From UBA1794 sp031552405 (GTDB taxonomy: Bacteria; Bacteroidota; Bacteroidia; Bacteroidales; Bacteroidaceae), in NCBI GenBank assembly GCA_031552405.1, contig JAVBMN010000037.1:57109-121108 (forward strand): DNA of 64,000 nt, in the 5' to 3' direction. Positions within the stretch are counted from its first letter, which is position 1, and each line of letters opens with the position of its first letter. The translations under genes were made by a program, and so were the position numbers. Of this stretch, positions 35,051-44,454 are shown one piece after another. The notes under the pieces were generated by a model. The model saw nothing but the letters and a program-made list of their open reading frames with translations. It was not told the DNA's origin and searched no databases.

Positions 35051-37288
35051 CTAAAATACGTAGCCAATATTGAGGTAATACCCCAGTTTATCGGTGCGGT
35101 TTGATACATTGAACGAGAACTCCAGAGGTCCGGCAATGCTATCAAACCCATAACCGATACTGCCACCTACCAGCGTTTCTGTTTTAGAGTTCAATATCTG
35201 CTGAAAACGGTCGTGACTCACTCCGAGATTAGTGACCAAAGAGAAATAATGGTTCTGCCCCACCCGGTAGCGGAATGTAGCCGCAGCTATTACTATCGAG
35301 CGCTTGCACAACTCTACATTATTGATGCCGGCAAAAGGCAACTGCTGCGGAAAATAATGCCCCACTACATCACCGCCTATCATATTATAATAGGAGTAAG
35401 CCACGTCATCCCCTATCAACACACGGCCGTACATAGCAGGAAGAATGGCGAAACGATCATTCACCGCGCTTGCTGCGCGCCACACCAGCGAAAGAGCAGA
35501 GAAAGGGGCCCCTCCCTTATAAGTACCCATATTGTCTGTATACAACGAATAATCGATCTTGCAGATCGCCCCCCGGGAAGGAAAATAACGTTTGTTAAAC
35601 GAGTCATACGACAAGCTGGCAAAATAGCTGAGGAATATGTCCGAGCTGATCGGAGTATTTATATCCTTTCCATTATACAACACCCCCTTGTAGTCAAAAC
35701 TCTCCACATGCATCCCCAAGCCTCCCTTCAGGCGGTTGCCCAATGTTTTAAGGAAAGCCAGCTCGGCAAAGTTATATGCATACGTCACATTGTAAGAGCG
35801 AGCGCCATTGCGATACACATTTACGTCATTGTACTGAAACATATATGCCACATTAAGATCGCATGAAGGCAACACGCGAAGGGTGTAATCACCTCGTATA
35901 GAAGACCGTTTACCCAACCGGCCGGTAGCCGAAATCCATGAAGGGGTAGTCGACTTCAGTTTTAAAGATACATTCAGCAGAGCACTTGCCACCTCTTCCG
36001 AGTCGAACCGAAAGCCGGCACGTATCAGATTTTCCACCTTGTTTTTCAATTCAAACTCCAGGTTATAGCCTTTCGGGGTAGATACAAGACGATAGCTGAT
36101 ACCCTCATAGTCAGATTCCCCATACAGGCATGACAGCGCATACTGCAAACCCATCATCGTCATTTCAGAATGTTCCTTCAAGCGGCACCGTTTCATAAGT
36201 ATTTCTTTCTCCACATGCCCGGAACAAAGAAAAAGAATGGAATCCACATAAAAAGAATCCTGTTCTTTCCACTCTTTATAAGAGTCCCTCTCTACCACAA
36301 AGGCAGAGTCAATCCCAATCTTCGCTTTCAAATGGTTCAGATCCTCTTTATGCAGAGAAGCAGCCTCTCTTCCGCGAGTAATAAGCGAGTCGATAGCCGG
36401 AAGGGTAAAGCTGGCCGAAGAGAAGCCTTTCACATTCACCTTTATGTATGTATCTGTATCAAGAACATTCTTTTTGTACTTATCCCGACCGTAGAAATCA
36501 ATGATCTGCCATAAGATATCCGGGGCATTCCGCAAATCTTCCGGCTTCTTCATCTCTTGCTGCACATCTACGCCTATCACAATATCAGCCCCCATTTCAC
36601 GGGCTACATCCACCGGATAGTTATTGGCCACTCCACCATCCACCAACACCATGCTATCCATGCGTACAGGCGAGAATACGGCCGGAATGGCCATACTGGC
36701 CCGCATGGCCACAGGCAACACTCCGCTATGAAACACCTTTTCTTTTCCGTTCACCGCATCCACCGCCACGCAGGCAAAAGGGATGGGAAGGCTGTTAAAT
36801 GAGATGGAATCATGGTAGCCGAAGGTGAGGCTATAAAACAGGTTCTCCAGGTTCTGGCCTTGTATAAACCCAGCCTGGAAGTTCTTCTTTTTGTCTTCCC
36901 CAAAAGGGATCGTAAGTAAATACCTGCTACTCTGCTCTTTTGCAGTAAACGACGTTTCGTGACGGCGAGCCTTGTCGCTAAACAAGAAAAACCAGTCTTG
37001 CTTCCGCACCATACTATCCAACTGATTAGGCGTATACCCGATGGAGTACAGGCCGCCAATTATGGAACCCATACTGGTTCCCACCACATAGTCAATAGGA
37101 ATCCCTGCCTGTTCAATGACTTTCAGAGCTCCAATATGTGCCATACCGCGTGCACCGCCGCCACTAAGCACCACTGCCACCTTCTTACGGGGAGCCACAA
37201 CGGATTCTATTTCCTCCGCATTTACACCTGCCCAAGAAAAAACACACAGGAGAGCAAGGATCAGATATTTTGTACAGGTCATTATCAC
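35051..37288 (-). CDS. Patatin-like phospholipase fused to an outer-membrane barrel
   Basis: A 745-residue secreted protein (signal peptide with hydrophobic YLILALLCVFSWAG; an alternative ATG is two codons in). The patatin domain (about 36-230) has the oxyanion loop GGGARGMAHIG, nucleophile motif GTSMGS and catalytic aspartate in DGGVANN. A POTRA-like segment follows (about 330-400), then a long strand-rich C-terminal barrel ending TDKLGYYLNIGYVF. The order matches the PlpD/type Vd-like or bacteroidete surface-antigen patatins, with lipase activity presented at the outer membrane. The natural substrate is not shown by sequence. Confidence 0.9.
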   Translation of the reverse strand: MIMTCTKYLILALLCVFSWAGVNAEEIESVVAPRKKVAVVLSGGGARGMAHIGALKVIEQAGIPIDYVVGTSMGSIIGGLYSIGYTPNQLDSMVRKQDWFFLFSDKARRHETSFTAKEQSSRYLLTIPFGEDKKKNFQAGFIQGQNLENLFYSLTFGYHDSISFNSLPIPFACVAVDAVNGKEKVFHSGVLPVAMRASMAIPAVFSPVRMDSMVLVDGGVANNYPVDVAREMGADIVIGVDVQQEMKKPEDLRNAPDILWQIIDFYGRDKYKKNVLDTDTYIKVNVKGFSSASFTLPAIDSLITRGREAASLHKEDLNHLKAKIGIDSAFVVERDSYKEWKEQDSFYVDSILFLCSGHVEKEILMKRCRLKEHSEMTMMGLQYALSCLYGESDYEGISYRLVSTPKGYNLEFELKNKVENLIRAGFRFDSEEVASALLNVSLKLKSTTPSWISATGRLGKRSSIRGDYTLRVLPSCDLNVAYMFQYNDVNVYRNGARSYNVTYAYNFAELAFLKTLGNRLKGGLGMHVESFDYKGVLYNGKDINTPISSDIFLSYFASLSYDSFNKRYFPSRGAICKIDYSLYTDNMGTYKGGAPFSALSLVWRAASAVNDRFAILPAMYGRVLIGDDVAYSYYNMIGGDVVGHYFPQQLPFAGINNVELCKRSIVIAAATFRYRVGQNHYFSLVTNLGVSHDRFQQILNSKTETLVGGSIGYGFDSIAGPLEFSFNVSNRTDKLGYYLNIGYVF

Positions 37289-37399
37289 ATTATCTTATGA
37301 TCGTGCAATTTACGGATTATTTCGTATAAAACAGATATATTCACTCCCTTATTAAACCTTTTTTGCATGTATGTATCCAAATACAAATTCATTAATATC

Positions 37400-39868
37400 A
37401 TGAGACCAATACACTATTTCTTTGGAGTGATGTTTTTACTCCTTGCCCTGAGTACAAAGACTCATGCGCAGCCCGGTTTTGGGCAAAGTACCCTTTTCAC
37501 AAAAGACTGGAAGTTTATCCTGGATGATGTCAAGGACGGTGCATCCACAACGCTGGATGACAGTCGCTGGAGAACACTCAGCTTACCACACGACTGGAGC
37601 GTTGAGTACCCCAACAGCCCCGACAAGGCCAGCGCCACAGGTTACCTTCCCGGCGGTATCGGCTGGTACCGGAAGAGCTTTGAAGTTCCTTCTGCAGACA
37701 AAGAGAAACGTCTGTACATCTACTTCGAAGGAGTGTATAACCATAGCGAAGTATACATCAACGGACAAAAGTTAGGATACCGCCCCAATGGCTACGTATC
37801 TTTCATGTACGACCTTACGCCGTACATCCGCTTTGGCGCAGAAAACTTGTTGGCCGTACGAGTGAATCACAGCGAGGATGCAGACTCCCGCTGGTACACC
37901 GGATCAGGTATCTACCGTAATGTATACCTGACAGTAGCCCCTCAAGTACACATCGACCTATGGGGAGTATTCTACCAGGCGCAAAAGATAGATAGCAAAC
38001 AAGCTACCGTACAAGTACAAACCACTTTGAAGAATGCTTCCACCCAAGCCTCCAAGCTGCAAGTAATCCACGAAGTAAAAGATGCCACCGGAAAAATCAT
38101 TGCCACCCAAAAGGGAGCAGTTAGCGTACCTGCCGGAGAATCTGCCGTAAGCAGCGAGGTAGTACATATCAAGTCGCCGAAACTCTGGTCGGTAGAAACG
38201 CCCAACCTCTATACCCTGCACACCCGTATCCTCAGTAACGGAAAGCAGATTGACGAATCCACTGAAACACTGGGGCTCCGTACCGTTCATTTTGATGCCA
38301 ACAAAGGCTTCTTCCTCAATGGCAAGTCCATGAAACTGAAAGGCGTCTGCATCCACCACGATGCCGGCATCTTGGGCGCCGCTGTACCTCGCGAGGTATG
38401 GTATGACCGCCTCTCCAAACTGAAATCGCTGGGAGTAAACGCCATCCGCTTAAGCCACAACCCACAAGCCACTATGGTCTATGAGATCTGCGACCAGATA
38501 GGCCTCATGATGATGGACGAGGCATTTGATGAATGGGAATTCCCCAAGAAGAAATGGATCGAAGGCTGGAACCAGGGCAAGCCCGGCTTCCAGGGATCCG
38601 CCTCCTACTTTGCAGAGTGGAGTGAAAAAGATGTGGAAAGCATGGTACGCCGTGACCGCAACCACCCCTCTATAGTATTATGGAGCATCGGCAACGAAGT
38701 AGACTACCCCAACGATCCCTACTCGCACCCTGTGCTTAACAAAGAAGGCATCGGCCAGCAACACGAACGCGGCTACCGCCCCGAGCTTCCCAACGCCAAC
38801 CGCATGGGCGATATCGCCAAGAAACTAATTGCCGCCGTAAAACGCTATGACACCTCACGCCCCGTAACCGGCGCACTGGCAGGTCCTGTGATGAGTAACG
38901 AAACCGAATACCCCGGCGCGTTGGATGTAGTAGGTTATAACTACACCGAAAACCGCTACGCCCAGGATCACCAGAAATACCCCAATCGCGTTCTTTATGG
39001 CAGTGAAAACCGCCATGATATGGAGGCTTGGAAAGCTGTACGAGATAACGAGTACATCTCCGGTATGTTCCTTTGGACAGGGCTTGACTACCTAGGCGAG
39101 GCCGGACGTTTCCCCAGCCGCGGATTTACTACCGGCCTTGTAGACCTGGCCGGACGCATCAAACCCAACGGCCACTTCCGCAGTGCCTTGTGGAGTGAAA
39201 CACCTGTAACCTATATCGGTACTTCCCTCGCTTCCCCCGGTCGTGGCGATCGTGGCGGACAGCAGGCTACTAATACCAACCGCCCCGTACGCCTCTCTCA
39301 GTATGCTGAACCCAACTGGTACTATCGCGACGGACAGCAGGTACGCGTAGTGTGCTACACAAACTGTGCTGAATCAGAGCTTTGGCTGAACGGCAAGATC
39401 GTAGGCGAACGCCAAAAGCGCAATGACGAAGTAGGCATCATCTATTGGGACATCCCCTACGAAGCCGGCGCATTGACCGTAAAATCCTACAATGACAACA
39501 AGCTGGCAGCAGAATACACCATTCGTTCGTACGACCGTCCGGAAACTTTGACCGCAAGCTGTTGCAAGAAAGAAATCTGCGCAGAGAGCGGAATGGCACA
39601 GATTGTGGTAGAGATCAAAGACAAAGACGGCAACCCTGTATGGATGGCCGATGACGAGATCAGCTGCCGCGTAGAAGGCCCTGCCCGCCTTGTAGCCATG
39701 GAAAGCTCACAGCCCAACGATATGACCAATAACCGCACCCCCCGTAAACGCGCCTACCACGGATACCTCGTAGCCTATGTACAACCCACCGGTGAGAAAG
39801 GCACAGTAACCGTATCCTTCTCAGCCCCTTGGCTGAAGAGCGACAGTATCACATTAGAAATGAAATAA
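37400..39868 (+). CDS. Glycoside hydrolase family 2, probable beta-galactosidase
   Basis: I choose the ATG at 37400 because it opens a signal peptide (MRPIHYFFGVMFLLLALS, cleavage after THA). The 822-residue enzyme has the GH2 sugar-binding domain (WKFILDDVKDG, LPHDWSVE), an immunoglobulin-like domain, and the TIM barrel. The acid/base glutamate is in SIGNEVDYP and the nucleophile glutamate in LYGSENRHDM. C-terminal beta domains (DUF4982-like, then an Ig-like part) follow. The family includes galactosidases, glucuronidases and mannosidases, and galactosidase is the most likely. It stands alone with its own terminator. A clear promoter was not found. Confidence 0.9.
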   Translation: MRPIHYFFGVMFLLLALSTKTHAQPGFGQSTLFTKDWKFILDDVKDGASTTLDDSRWRTLSLPHDWSVEYPNSPDKASATGYLPGGIGWYRKSFEVPSADKEKRLYIYFEGVYNHSEVYINGQKLGYRPNGYVSFMYDLTPYIRFGAENLLAVRVNHSEDADSRWYTGSGIYRNVYLTVAPQVHIDLWGVFYQAQKIDSKQATVQVQTTLKNASTQASKLQVIHEVKDATGKIIATQKGAVSVPAGESAVSSEVVHIKSPKLWSVETPNLYTLHTRILSNGKQIDESTETLGLRTVHFDANKGFFLNGKSMKLKGVCIHHDAGILGAAVPREVWYDRLSKLKSLGVNAIRLSHNPQATMVYEICDQIGLMMMDEAFDEWEFPKKKWIEGWNQGKPGFQGSASYFAEWSEKDVESMVRRDRNHPSIVLWSIGNEVDYPNDPYSHPVLNKEGIGQQHERGYRPELPNANRMGDIAKKLIAAVKRYDTSRPVTGALAGPVMSNETEYPGALDVVGYNYTENRYAQDHQKYPNRVLYGSENRHDMEAWKAVRDNEYISGMFLWTGLDYLGEAGRFPSRGFTTGLVDLAGRIKPNGHFRSALWSETPVTYIGTSLASPGRGDRGGQQATNTNRPVRLSQYAEPNWYYRDGQQVRVVCYTNCAESELWLNGKIVGERQKRNDEVGIIYWDIPYEAGALTVKSYNDNKLAAEYTIRSYDRPETLTASCCKKEICAESGMAQIVVEIKDKDGNPVWMADDEISCRVEGPARLVAMESSQPNDMTNNRTPRKRAYHGYLVAYVQPTGEKGTVTVSFSAPWLKSDSITLEMK

Positions 39869-39898
39869 ACATTCTTTTACATAACCGATTAAACCAAG

Positions 39899-39938
39899 CA
39901 GGAGGGTGCACGCGATGTGTACCCTCCTGTTCTTTTAT
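39899..39938 (+). terminator. Terminator of the GH2 gene
   Basis: The stem CAGGAGGGT-CAC / GTG-ACCCTCCTG with a short loop is followed by TTCTTTTATAG. Confidence 0.88.
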
Positions 39939-39947
39939 AGTTCTGCG

Positions 39948-39969
39948 GATTTTCCCGGTGGATGCCTTC
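39948..39969 (+). repeat. Second copy of the 22-bp dispersed repeat
   Basis: Identical over 22 bp to 7559-7580. It begins just after the GH2 terminator and ends 17 bp before the 3' end of the permease gene. Confidence 0.6.
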
Positions 39970-39986
39970 GCGAAAGGAAATGCGGA

Positions 39987-41009
39987 TCAACCTTCTTTCT
40001 GCTCGCTACCCTCCAGATACTCCTCCTTAAAGATGCGTACACACAGCAAGAAGAAAGCGATCAGCACCGGACCAAAGATGATACCCATAAAGCCAAACAA
40101 TGAAAGGCCCGAGATCACCCCGAAGATTGTAATAAGCGGATGCGTATCCGCCAGTTTCTTTTGCAGGATAAAGCGGACCAGATTATCGATATTCGACACG
40201 ATCAACACCCCAAACAGAGCCAGCCCCACCGCATTTGCCCAATCACCCGTCAAGGCCAGATAGGCCGCCAGGGGTACCCATACCAGCGCCGTACCCACAA
40301 AAGGAATCACTGTGCCGATACAGGTCAAAAAGCCGAACATTAGCGGCTCGGGCACTCCAAAGATAAGATATCCTATAAAAGCGATGAGCCCTTGTATCAC
40401 CGCCAGCAAAGGAATGCCTATCGCATTGGAAGACACAATCATATCCACTTCCTTCACTACAGCCTCTTTACTTTTCTTGCTAAATGGCAGAAGTTCGTAC
40501 ACATATTGCTCCATGCTCCGGCCGCCCGAGAGCATAAAATATAGAATCAACAACAGCATAAACAAGTTCATTGTCAGTCCACTGATGCTCCCCATCAGAA
40601 ACTGGCCGATGCGTGGGAGGTAGGATGCCGCCTCCAGCAGATTGGCTTTGCTTAAAAGATCATAACCTGTCCGTTCCTGCACAAGATCCGTCACATGTTG
40701 TACTGCCAGAATGATGCGCGCCGGATCAAAATTAAACTGCAACAATTTGGTTACCAACAACCATGCTGCCAGTGAAAGTGGAATGAGAAAGAACAAAATC
40801 GTTTCACCCAGAAGAAGCAAATTAGCCCACACAGGTTTCCACTGCCTCCGTTCCGTCAGGTAAAACAACTGTTTGCGTACCAACAGGTAAATAGTAAACG
40901 CCCCCAACACGCCACTCAGGAAAGACGTTAACTGTACAAACAACACTATCCCTATCCCTACTATCAGCGCTACCAATGACACCTTACGGTACTGATCTTG
41001 TATATTCAT
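39987..41009 (-). CDS. AI-2E family transporter (UPF0118 permease)
   Basis: A 340-residue inner-membrane protein with about eight hydrophobic spans. The arrangement is usual for the family: two N-terminal pairs, a soluble stretch (about 90-150), then a C-terminal block including ALIQG-type GLIAFIGYLIFGVPEPLMFGFL and TCIGTVIPFVGTALVWVP. The family is named after an E. coli member proposed to export autoinducer-2. Other members are Na+/H+ antiporters or of unknown function, so no substrate is assigned. A TAACTTTG box on the minus strand (41048-41041) lies 31 bp upstream of the start. Confidence 0.88.
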   Translation of the reverse strand: MNIQDQYRKVSLVALIVGIGIVLFVQLTSFLSGVLGAFTIYLLVRKQLFYLTERRQWKPVWANLLLLGETILFFLIPLSLAAWLLVTKLLQFNFDPARIILAVQHVTDLVQERTGYDLLSKANLLEAASYLPRIGQFLMGSISGLTMNLFMLLLILYFMLSGGRSMEQYVYELLPFSKKSKEAVVKEVDMIVSSNAIGIPLLAVIQGLIAFIGYLIFGVPEPLMFGFLTCIGTVIPFVGTALVWVPLAAYLALTGDWANAVGLALFGVLIVSNIDNLVRFILQKKLADTHPLITIFGVISGLSLFGFMGIIFGPVLIAFFLLCVRIFKEEYLEGSEQKEG

Positions 41010-41249
41010 TACGTTATTCTTTGGTTTCTAATTAGATAAACAAAGTTAGCGGAAAATGGTTTTGGAGCTGTGCGTATCTTATATTTTTCCACTTATTTAC
41101 ACCTTTTTCATGAGTTTCGGGGCAACAGAACCCTTCAAATTCACTTTTTCACTTTAAATTTGCAAGAAATTTGCTCCGTTCGGTTTGTGTTTTATGGTTT
41201 TACAACGAAATTTCGCTTTGTCTTTTCGGCAGTTAGTCCTTAATTTTGC

Positions 41250-41280
41250 TTTGTCTTTTATGAAAAAGAGTGTATCTTTG
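41250..41280 (+). promoter_or_regulatory. Promoter of the AAA ATPase gene
   Basis: TTTG at 41250, 19 bp, then TATCTTTG at 41273-41280 is an exact consensus match. The predicted start is near 41286, 24 nt before the ATG. The 300-bp spacer 41010-41309 also contains a direct repeat GCTTTGTCTTTT at 41215 and 41248. The second copy overlaps the -33 box. Confidence 0.85.
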
Positions 41281-41309
41281 CCTCGTACAAGCATCAATAA
41301 AGAAATAGT

Positions 41310-42635
41310 ATGAAGAAATATTTCAAGAGACATATCGATCTTTATCTGGAAGAGTGGAAGAACAGTTCCGACAGAAAGCCCTTGTTGGTAAGAGGAGCCA
41401 GGCAGGTGGGGAAATCATCGGCTGTGCGCCATCTTGGTGAGAGTTTTGACTATTTCATTGAAATCAATCTTGAACGCCAAGGGAACATAAAGACTCTGTT
41501 TGGCGAAAATCTTGATGTAAAAAAGCTATGCAGTCAGTTAAGCGCCATCTATAATACGCCGGTTATTCCCGGAAAAACGCTACTGTTTATTGATGAGATA
41601 CAAGAGTCGCCACGAGCCATTTCTTCCTTGCGCTATTTTTATGAGGAATATCCCGAACTCCATGTGGTAGCAGCCGGTTCTTTGCTGGAATTTACATTGA
41701 ATGAATTGCCTTCATTTGGAGTAGGAAGAATCCGCTCCATGTATATGTATCCATTCTCTTTTGATGAGTTTCTTGAGGCACAGGGACTTGATATGCAGGT
41801 TTCGTATAAGCGAAACGAGGCAGACTGCGAGCACCCCCTTCCACCGCCATTACATGAGGAGATGATATCACAGCTTCGTTCTTTCTACTTAGTAGGTGGT
41901 ATGCCGGAGGCCGTAAAGGTCTGGATAGACACTTCGGATTACGCTAAATGTGCTATCGTGCACAATGATATACTGGACACCTATCAGGATGATTTTAAGA
42001 AGTACAAGGCACGAATATCTCCATTACTCATTTCTCAAACACTGAAATCAGTGGCCCTTCAGGCAGGAGAAAAGTTTGTGTATACGCAAGTGAATGACAG
42101 TGTGGAAGGAAAAGCGGTGAAAGAAGCCCTGTCCCTGCTTACATTGGCGGGATTGGTGACCCCCGTTACACACACTGCGGCCAATGGCATACCGTTAGGG
42201 GCAGAGGTCAATCCTAAGTTTCGCAAGTTCTTGTTTCTGGACATCGGGCTAATGCAATCCTTATTAGGAGTAGAGCCTGCGGATATCCTTATTACCAGTG
42301 AAGCGGATTTTGTAAACAAGGGTGGATTATCAGAAATGTATGCCGGACTTGAACTTATTAAGTATGCCGACTATCTTAAAAAGGCTGAATTATATTATTG
42401 GCAACGCATGGAGCGCAGTGCACAGGCTGAAGTCGATTATGTAATCTGCCGCAAAAGTAAGATCTATCCCATCGAAGTAAAAGCCAATAACTCCGGCTCC
42501 ATGCAAAGCCTGTATAAATTCATAGAGTTGAAAGAATGTGAGTATGGGATACGGGTCAGCCTTGAACCATTCTCCACCTACAAAAGGGTAAAAGTAGTGC
42601 CACTGTATGCGCTTTCAAACAGGGTGATCAGATGA
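41310..42635 (+). CDS. AAA-family ATPase with DUF4143 domain
   Basis: A 441-residue protein. The N-terminal AAA_14 ATPase domain has Walker A GARQVGKSS (about 30-38) and Walker B LLFIDEIQ (about 90-97), followed by the sensor region AAGSLLEF. The C-terminal DUF4143 half (from about 210) ends with a nuclease-like motif: ERSAQAEVDYVICRKSKIYPIEVKANNSG, split here as QAEVDYV and YPIEVKA, reminiscent of PD-(D/E)XK folds. These genes are numerous and mobile-looking in Bacteroidetes, and their function is not established. It is a monocistronic unit, converging with the S41 gene. Confidence 0.87.
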   Translation: MKKYFKRHIDLYLEEWKNSSDRKPLLVRGARQVGKSSAVRHLGESFDYFIEINLERQGNIKTLFGENLDVKKLCSQLSAIYNTPVIPGKTLLFIDEIQESPRAISSLRYFYEEYPELHVVAAGSLLEFTLNELPSFGVGRIRSMYMYPFSFDEFLEAQGLDMQVSYKRNEADCEHPLPPPLHEEMISQLRSFYLVGGMPEAVKVWIDTSDYAKCAIVHNDILDTYQDDFKKYKARISPLLISQTLKSVALQAGEKFVYTQVNDSVEGKAVKEALSLLTLAGLVTPVTHTAANGIPLGAEVNPKFRKFLFLDIGLMQSLLGVEPADILITSEADFVNKGGLSEMYAGLELIKYADYLKKAELYYWQRMERSAQAEVDYVICRKSKIYPIEVKANNSGSMQSLYKFIELKECEYGIRVSLEPFSTYKRVKVVPLYALSNRVIR

Positions 42636-42682
42636 CTCCCAAACAATACGCATTTTCCTGTTACCCTGCACTGCAGCTCTTG

Positions 42683-43960
42683 TCAGATTGCACTCCCGCC
42701 AATCGAATCCTTCATCACCCGGAGGGTTTCGCGAAGGAGCAGTTCTTGCGGATTGCCGAAGGGGAGGACGGGCGTAGTGAGGGAATCTTTCTCGCTAACG
42801 GCACGCTTGGGGGAGATGCCGGCGGAGTAAGTGCTTTGGGTGGCATTCAGCATGATACGGGTGGCCAAGGTTAGTTTGTAGCCATACCGATCATCCATGT
42901 ATGTATCTGCAAGAAGATCGTTTCCGGTGGTCTTCGTGCCGATGATGACTACCTTCATATAGGGGGTGAGGCAATGCATGAGCAGCTCGGCGGCACCCAC
43001 TGTGCGCGAGGAGGCGATAACGTACAGATGAGACAGGTTCAAATTGGCACCCGCACCAATGACAGAAGGATTCAGATAAGAAGGCTCAAGCATGCCGTCG
43101 GTATGTTTTATGAGGGTAAACACCTGGCTAAAAGCACTCGAAGGGGTCAGCATGGTACCCAGCAACTGCGCACACTGCCAGGCATTTCCGGAGCTGAAGC
43201 GCAGATCGAGCACCATTTCCTGCACACCCTGACGGGAGAAGCCGGCACATGCGCTTCGCAGATCGTCATTGTATGCGCCATAGATGCTATTACCTCCCTC
43301 CGGATCGGGGATAAAACGGGTATACATCAGATAACCCACCTTGCGGCCGCACCAGTCCATTACAGTATCCTTTTCCACCGGATTGGCGGTGAGGGGGCGG
43401 GGTGCAGGGATCCACATATCTTTGTCCTTCTGAAGGATGGGTTTATTATTTTCAGAAAAGCCCAGCATCTTTCCCAATGTAACGGTATAAGCGCCCTGGT
43501 TCACTTGTGAGAGTGCGGAATAATTGGTATTGGAGAATTTATGACCGTTGAGTGCCACGATCCAATCCCCCCGCCGGAGACCAGCCTCTGCAGCGGGCGA
43601 TTGCGGAGCCACATAAAATACACGGACACAGTTTATACTGTCAAAAGCATAAAACTCATACTCATATCCGTAGGTCAGAGCTGAAGAGTCGGGCCCCAGA
43701 TACAACTGTGAAATATATTTCCCACCCCGCGATTCGGAAGATACACGGTACGACTGGAAGAATCTAGCCGGAGTGGCGTACCATCCCCTGTCCGTAAGCG
43801 TCTTCATGGAGCCGGCATACAGATAATTATCCTGCATGGTGGCGTAAATCCATTCATTGACTGCAGTACGATCTGCATATTCCAACGAACGGTCCTCACC
43901 ACAGCCCATACAAAGGCAAAGGCACACGATACTACAGAAGAGAGTATATATTTTTTTCAT
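42683..43960 (-). CDS. S41 family peptidase, lipoprotein (Tsp/CtpA-like)
   Basis: A 425-residue protein with a lipoprotein signal (hydrophobic IYTLFCSIVCLCLC, lipobox CMGC, lipidated Cys20), then an N-terminal helical region. A PDZ-like domain follows (about 105-160, APQSPAAEAGLRRGDWIVALNG). The S41 catalytic domain has the nucleophile serine in ASSRTVGAAELLM and the lysine in IIGTKTTGND. Such proteins trim C termini of periplasmic or surface proteins. A TACTTTTG box on the minus strand (44011-44004) lies about 43 bp upstream. Further upstream is the mirrored repeat element at 44066-44294. Confidence 0.9.
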   Translation of the reverse strand: MKKIYTLFCSIVCLCLCMGCGEDRSLEYADRTAVNEWIYATMQDNYLYAGSMKTLTDRGWYATPARFFQSYRVSSESRGGKYISQLYLGPDSSALTYGYEYEFYAFDSINCVRVFYVAPQSPAAEAGLRRGDWIVALNGHKFSNTNYSALSQVNQGAYTVTLGKMLGFSENNKPILQKDKDMWIPAPRPLTANPVEKDTVMDWCGRKVGYLMYTRFIPDPEGGNSIYGAYNDDLRSACAGFSRQGVQEMVLDLRFSSGNAWQCAQLLGTMLTPSSAFSQVFTLIKHTDGMLEPSYLNPSVIGAGANLNLSHLYVIASSRTVGAAELLMHCLTPYMKVVIIGTKTTGNDLLADTYMDDRYGYKLTLATRIMLNATQSTYSAGISPKRAVSEKDSLTTPVLPFGNPQELLLRETLRVMKDSIGGSAI

Positions 43961-44065
43961 TCTCCGTGACAGCTAATATGCAGATACCTGCATATTTAAT
44001 TTGCAAAAGTACGATTTTCCATGCAATATACCATACTGAAAGACATACAATACAGGAGCGCAGGA

Positions 44066-44294
44066 CAGAAAAATGTTTTTGCAGATTTTACTGCATTTGC
44101 TGCATAAAACGGCGGTATCAAACAGATTATCAACCACATAAAGGTATGCAGCAAGGTATGCAGCAACTATGCAGCAACCTGTTTACTGCATAGTTGCTGC
44201 ATACTTTGCTGCATAGGGTCAACTCACTAATAAGCAAGCAGATAACCACTGATTATGCAGCAAATGCAGTAAAATCTGCAAAAACATTTTTCTG
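44066..44294. repeat. 229-bp element with perfect 42-bp terminal inverted repeats and mirrored TATGCAGCAA copies
   Basis: Arms 44066-44107 and 44253-44294 are exact reverse complements. Between them TATGCAGCAA occurs at 44145, 44157 and 44168. It is mirrored as TTGCTGCATA at 44194 and 44206, and as a one-base variant at 44183, so spacing is 12, 11, 15, 11, 12. Each outer arm contains one more copy of the core. It lies between the S41 promoter and array copy 4, in the 551-bp gene-free stretch 43961-44511. A 75-codon frame across it is not protein-like. It could be an operator cluster, an iteron-like site or a MITE. Confidence 0.8.
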
Positions 44295-44314
44295 AAGCTG
44301 ACAAAGGAAAATTT

Positions 44315-44454
44315 CAGGCCTGAAGTTGCAGAATTGCAAGCCTGAGATTTGAAAACCCAAGCCTGCGGTTGGGGAACTACAGCGCTATAGTTGAAAAACT
44401 GGTGCCCACCAATTGAAGAACTGATGCCCACCAGTTCTTCAATTGGTGGGCACC
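44315..44454 (+). repeat. Phase-locked palindrome array, copy 4
   Basis: A boxes start at 44315, 44337, 44358 and 44380 (CAGGCCTG, CAAGCCTG, CAAGCCTG, CAGCGCTA). B boxes start at 44401, 44423 and 44445 (GGTGCCCACC, GATGCCCACC, GGTGGGCACC). Spacing is 22, 21, 22, 21, 22, 22. The last A box changed GGCC to GCGC but remained a palindrome (AGCGCT). It ends 58 bp from the GH51 stop codon. Confidence 0.88.

Noticed and set aside
41161..41259. Short direct repeats (GCTTTGTCTTTT) upstream of the AAA ATPase as an operator
   Set aside because: Only two copies in AT-rich DNA, one explained by the promoter -33 box, so the signal is too weak for a separate claim.
43966..44193. 75-codon frame running into the mirrored TATGCAGCAA element
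   Set aside because: It has odd composition (many Cys and Arg, repeated MQQ from the DNA repeat), and no promoter or homology was seen.
44108..44252. Invertible promoter (phase-variable switch) between the 42-bp inverted repeats
   Set aside because: No convincing TTTG/TAnnTTTG promoter lies between the arms, and the likely S41 promoter is outside them. Left open only as a check in the finding.
705..44454. Reading the palindrome arrays as CRISPR arrays
   Set aside because: The repeated boxes are only about 10 bp, spacers are 11-12 bp and non-unique in style, and no cas genes are present.
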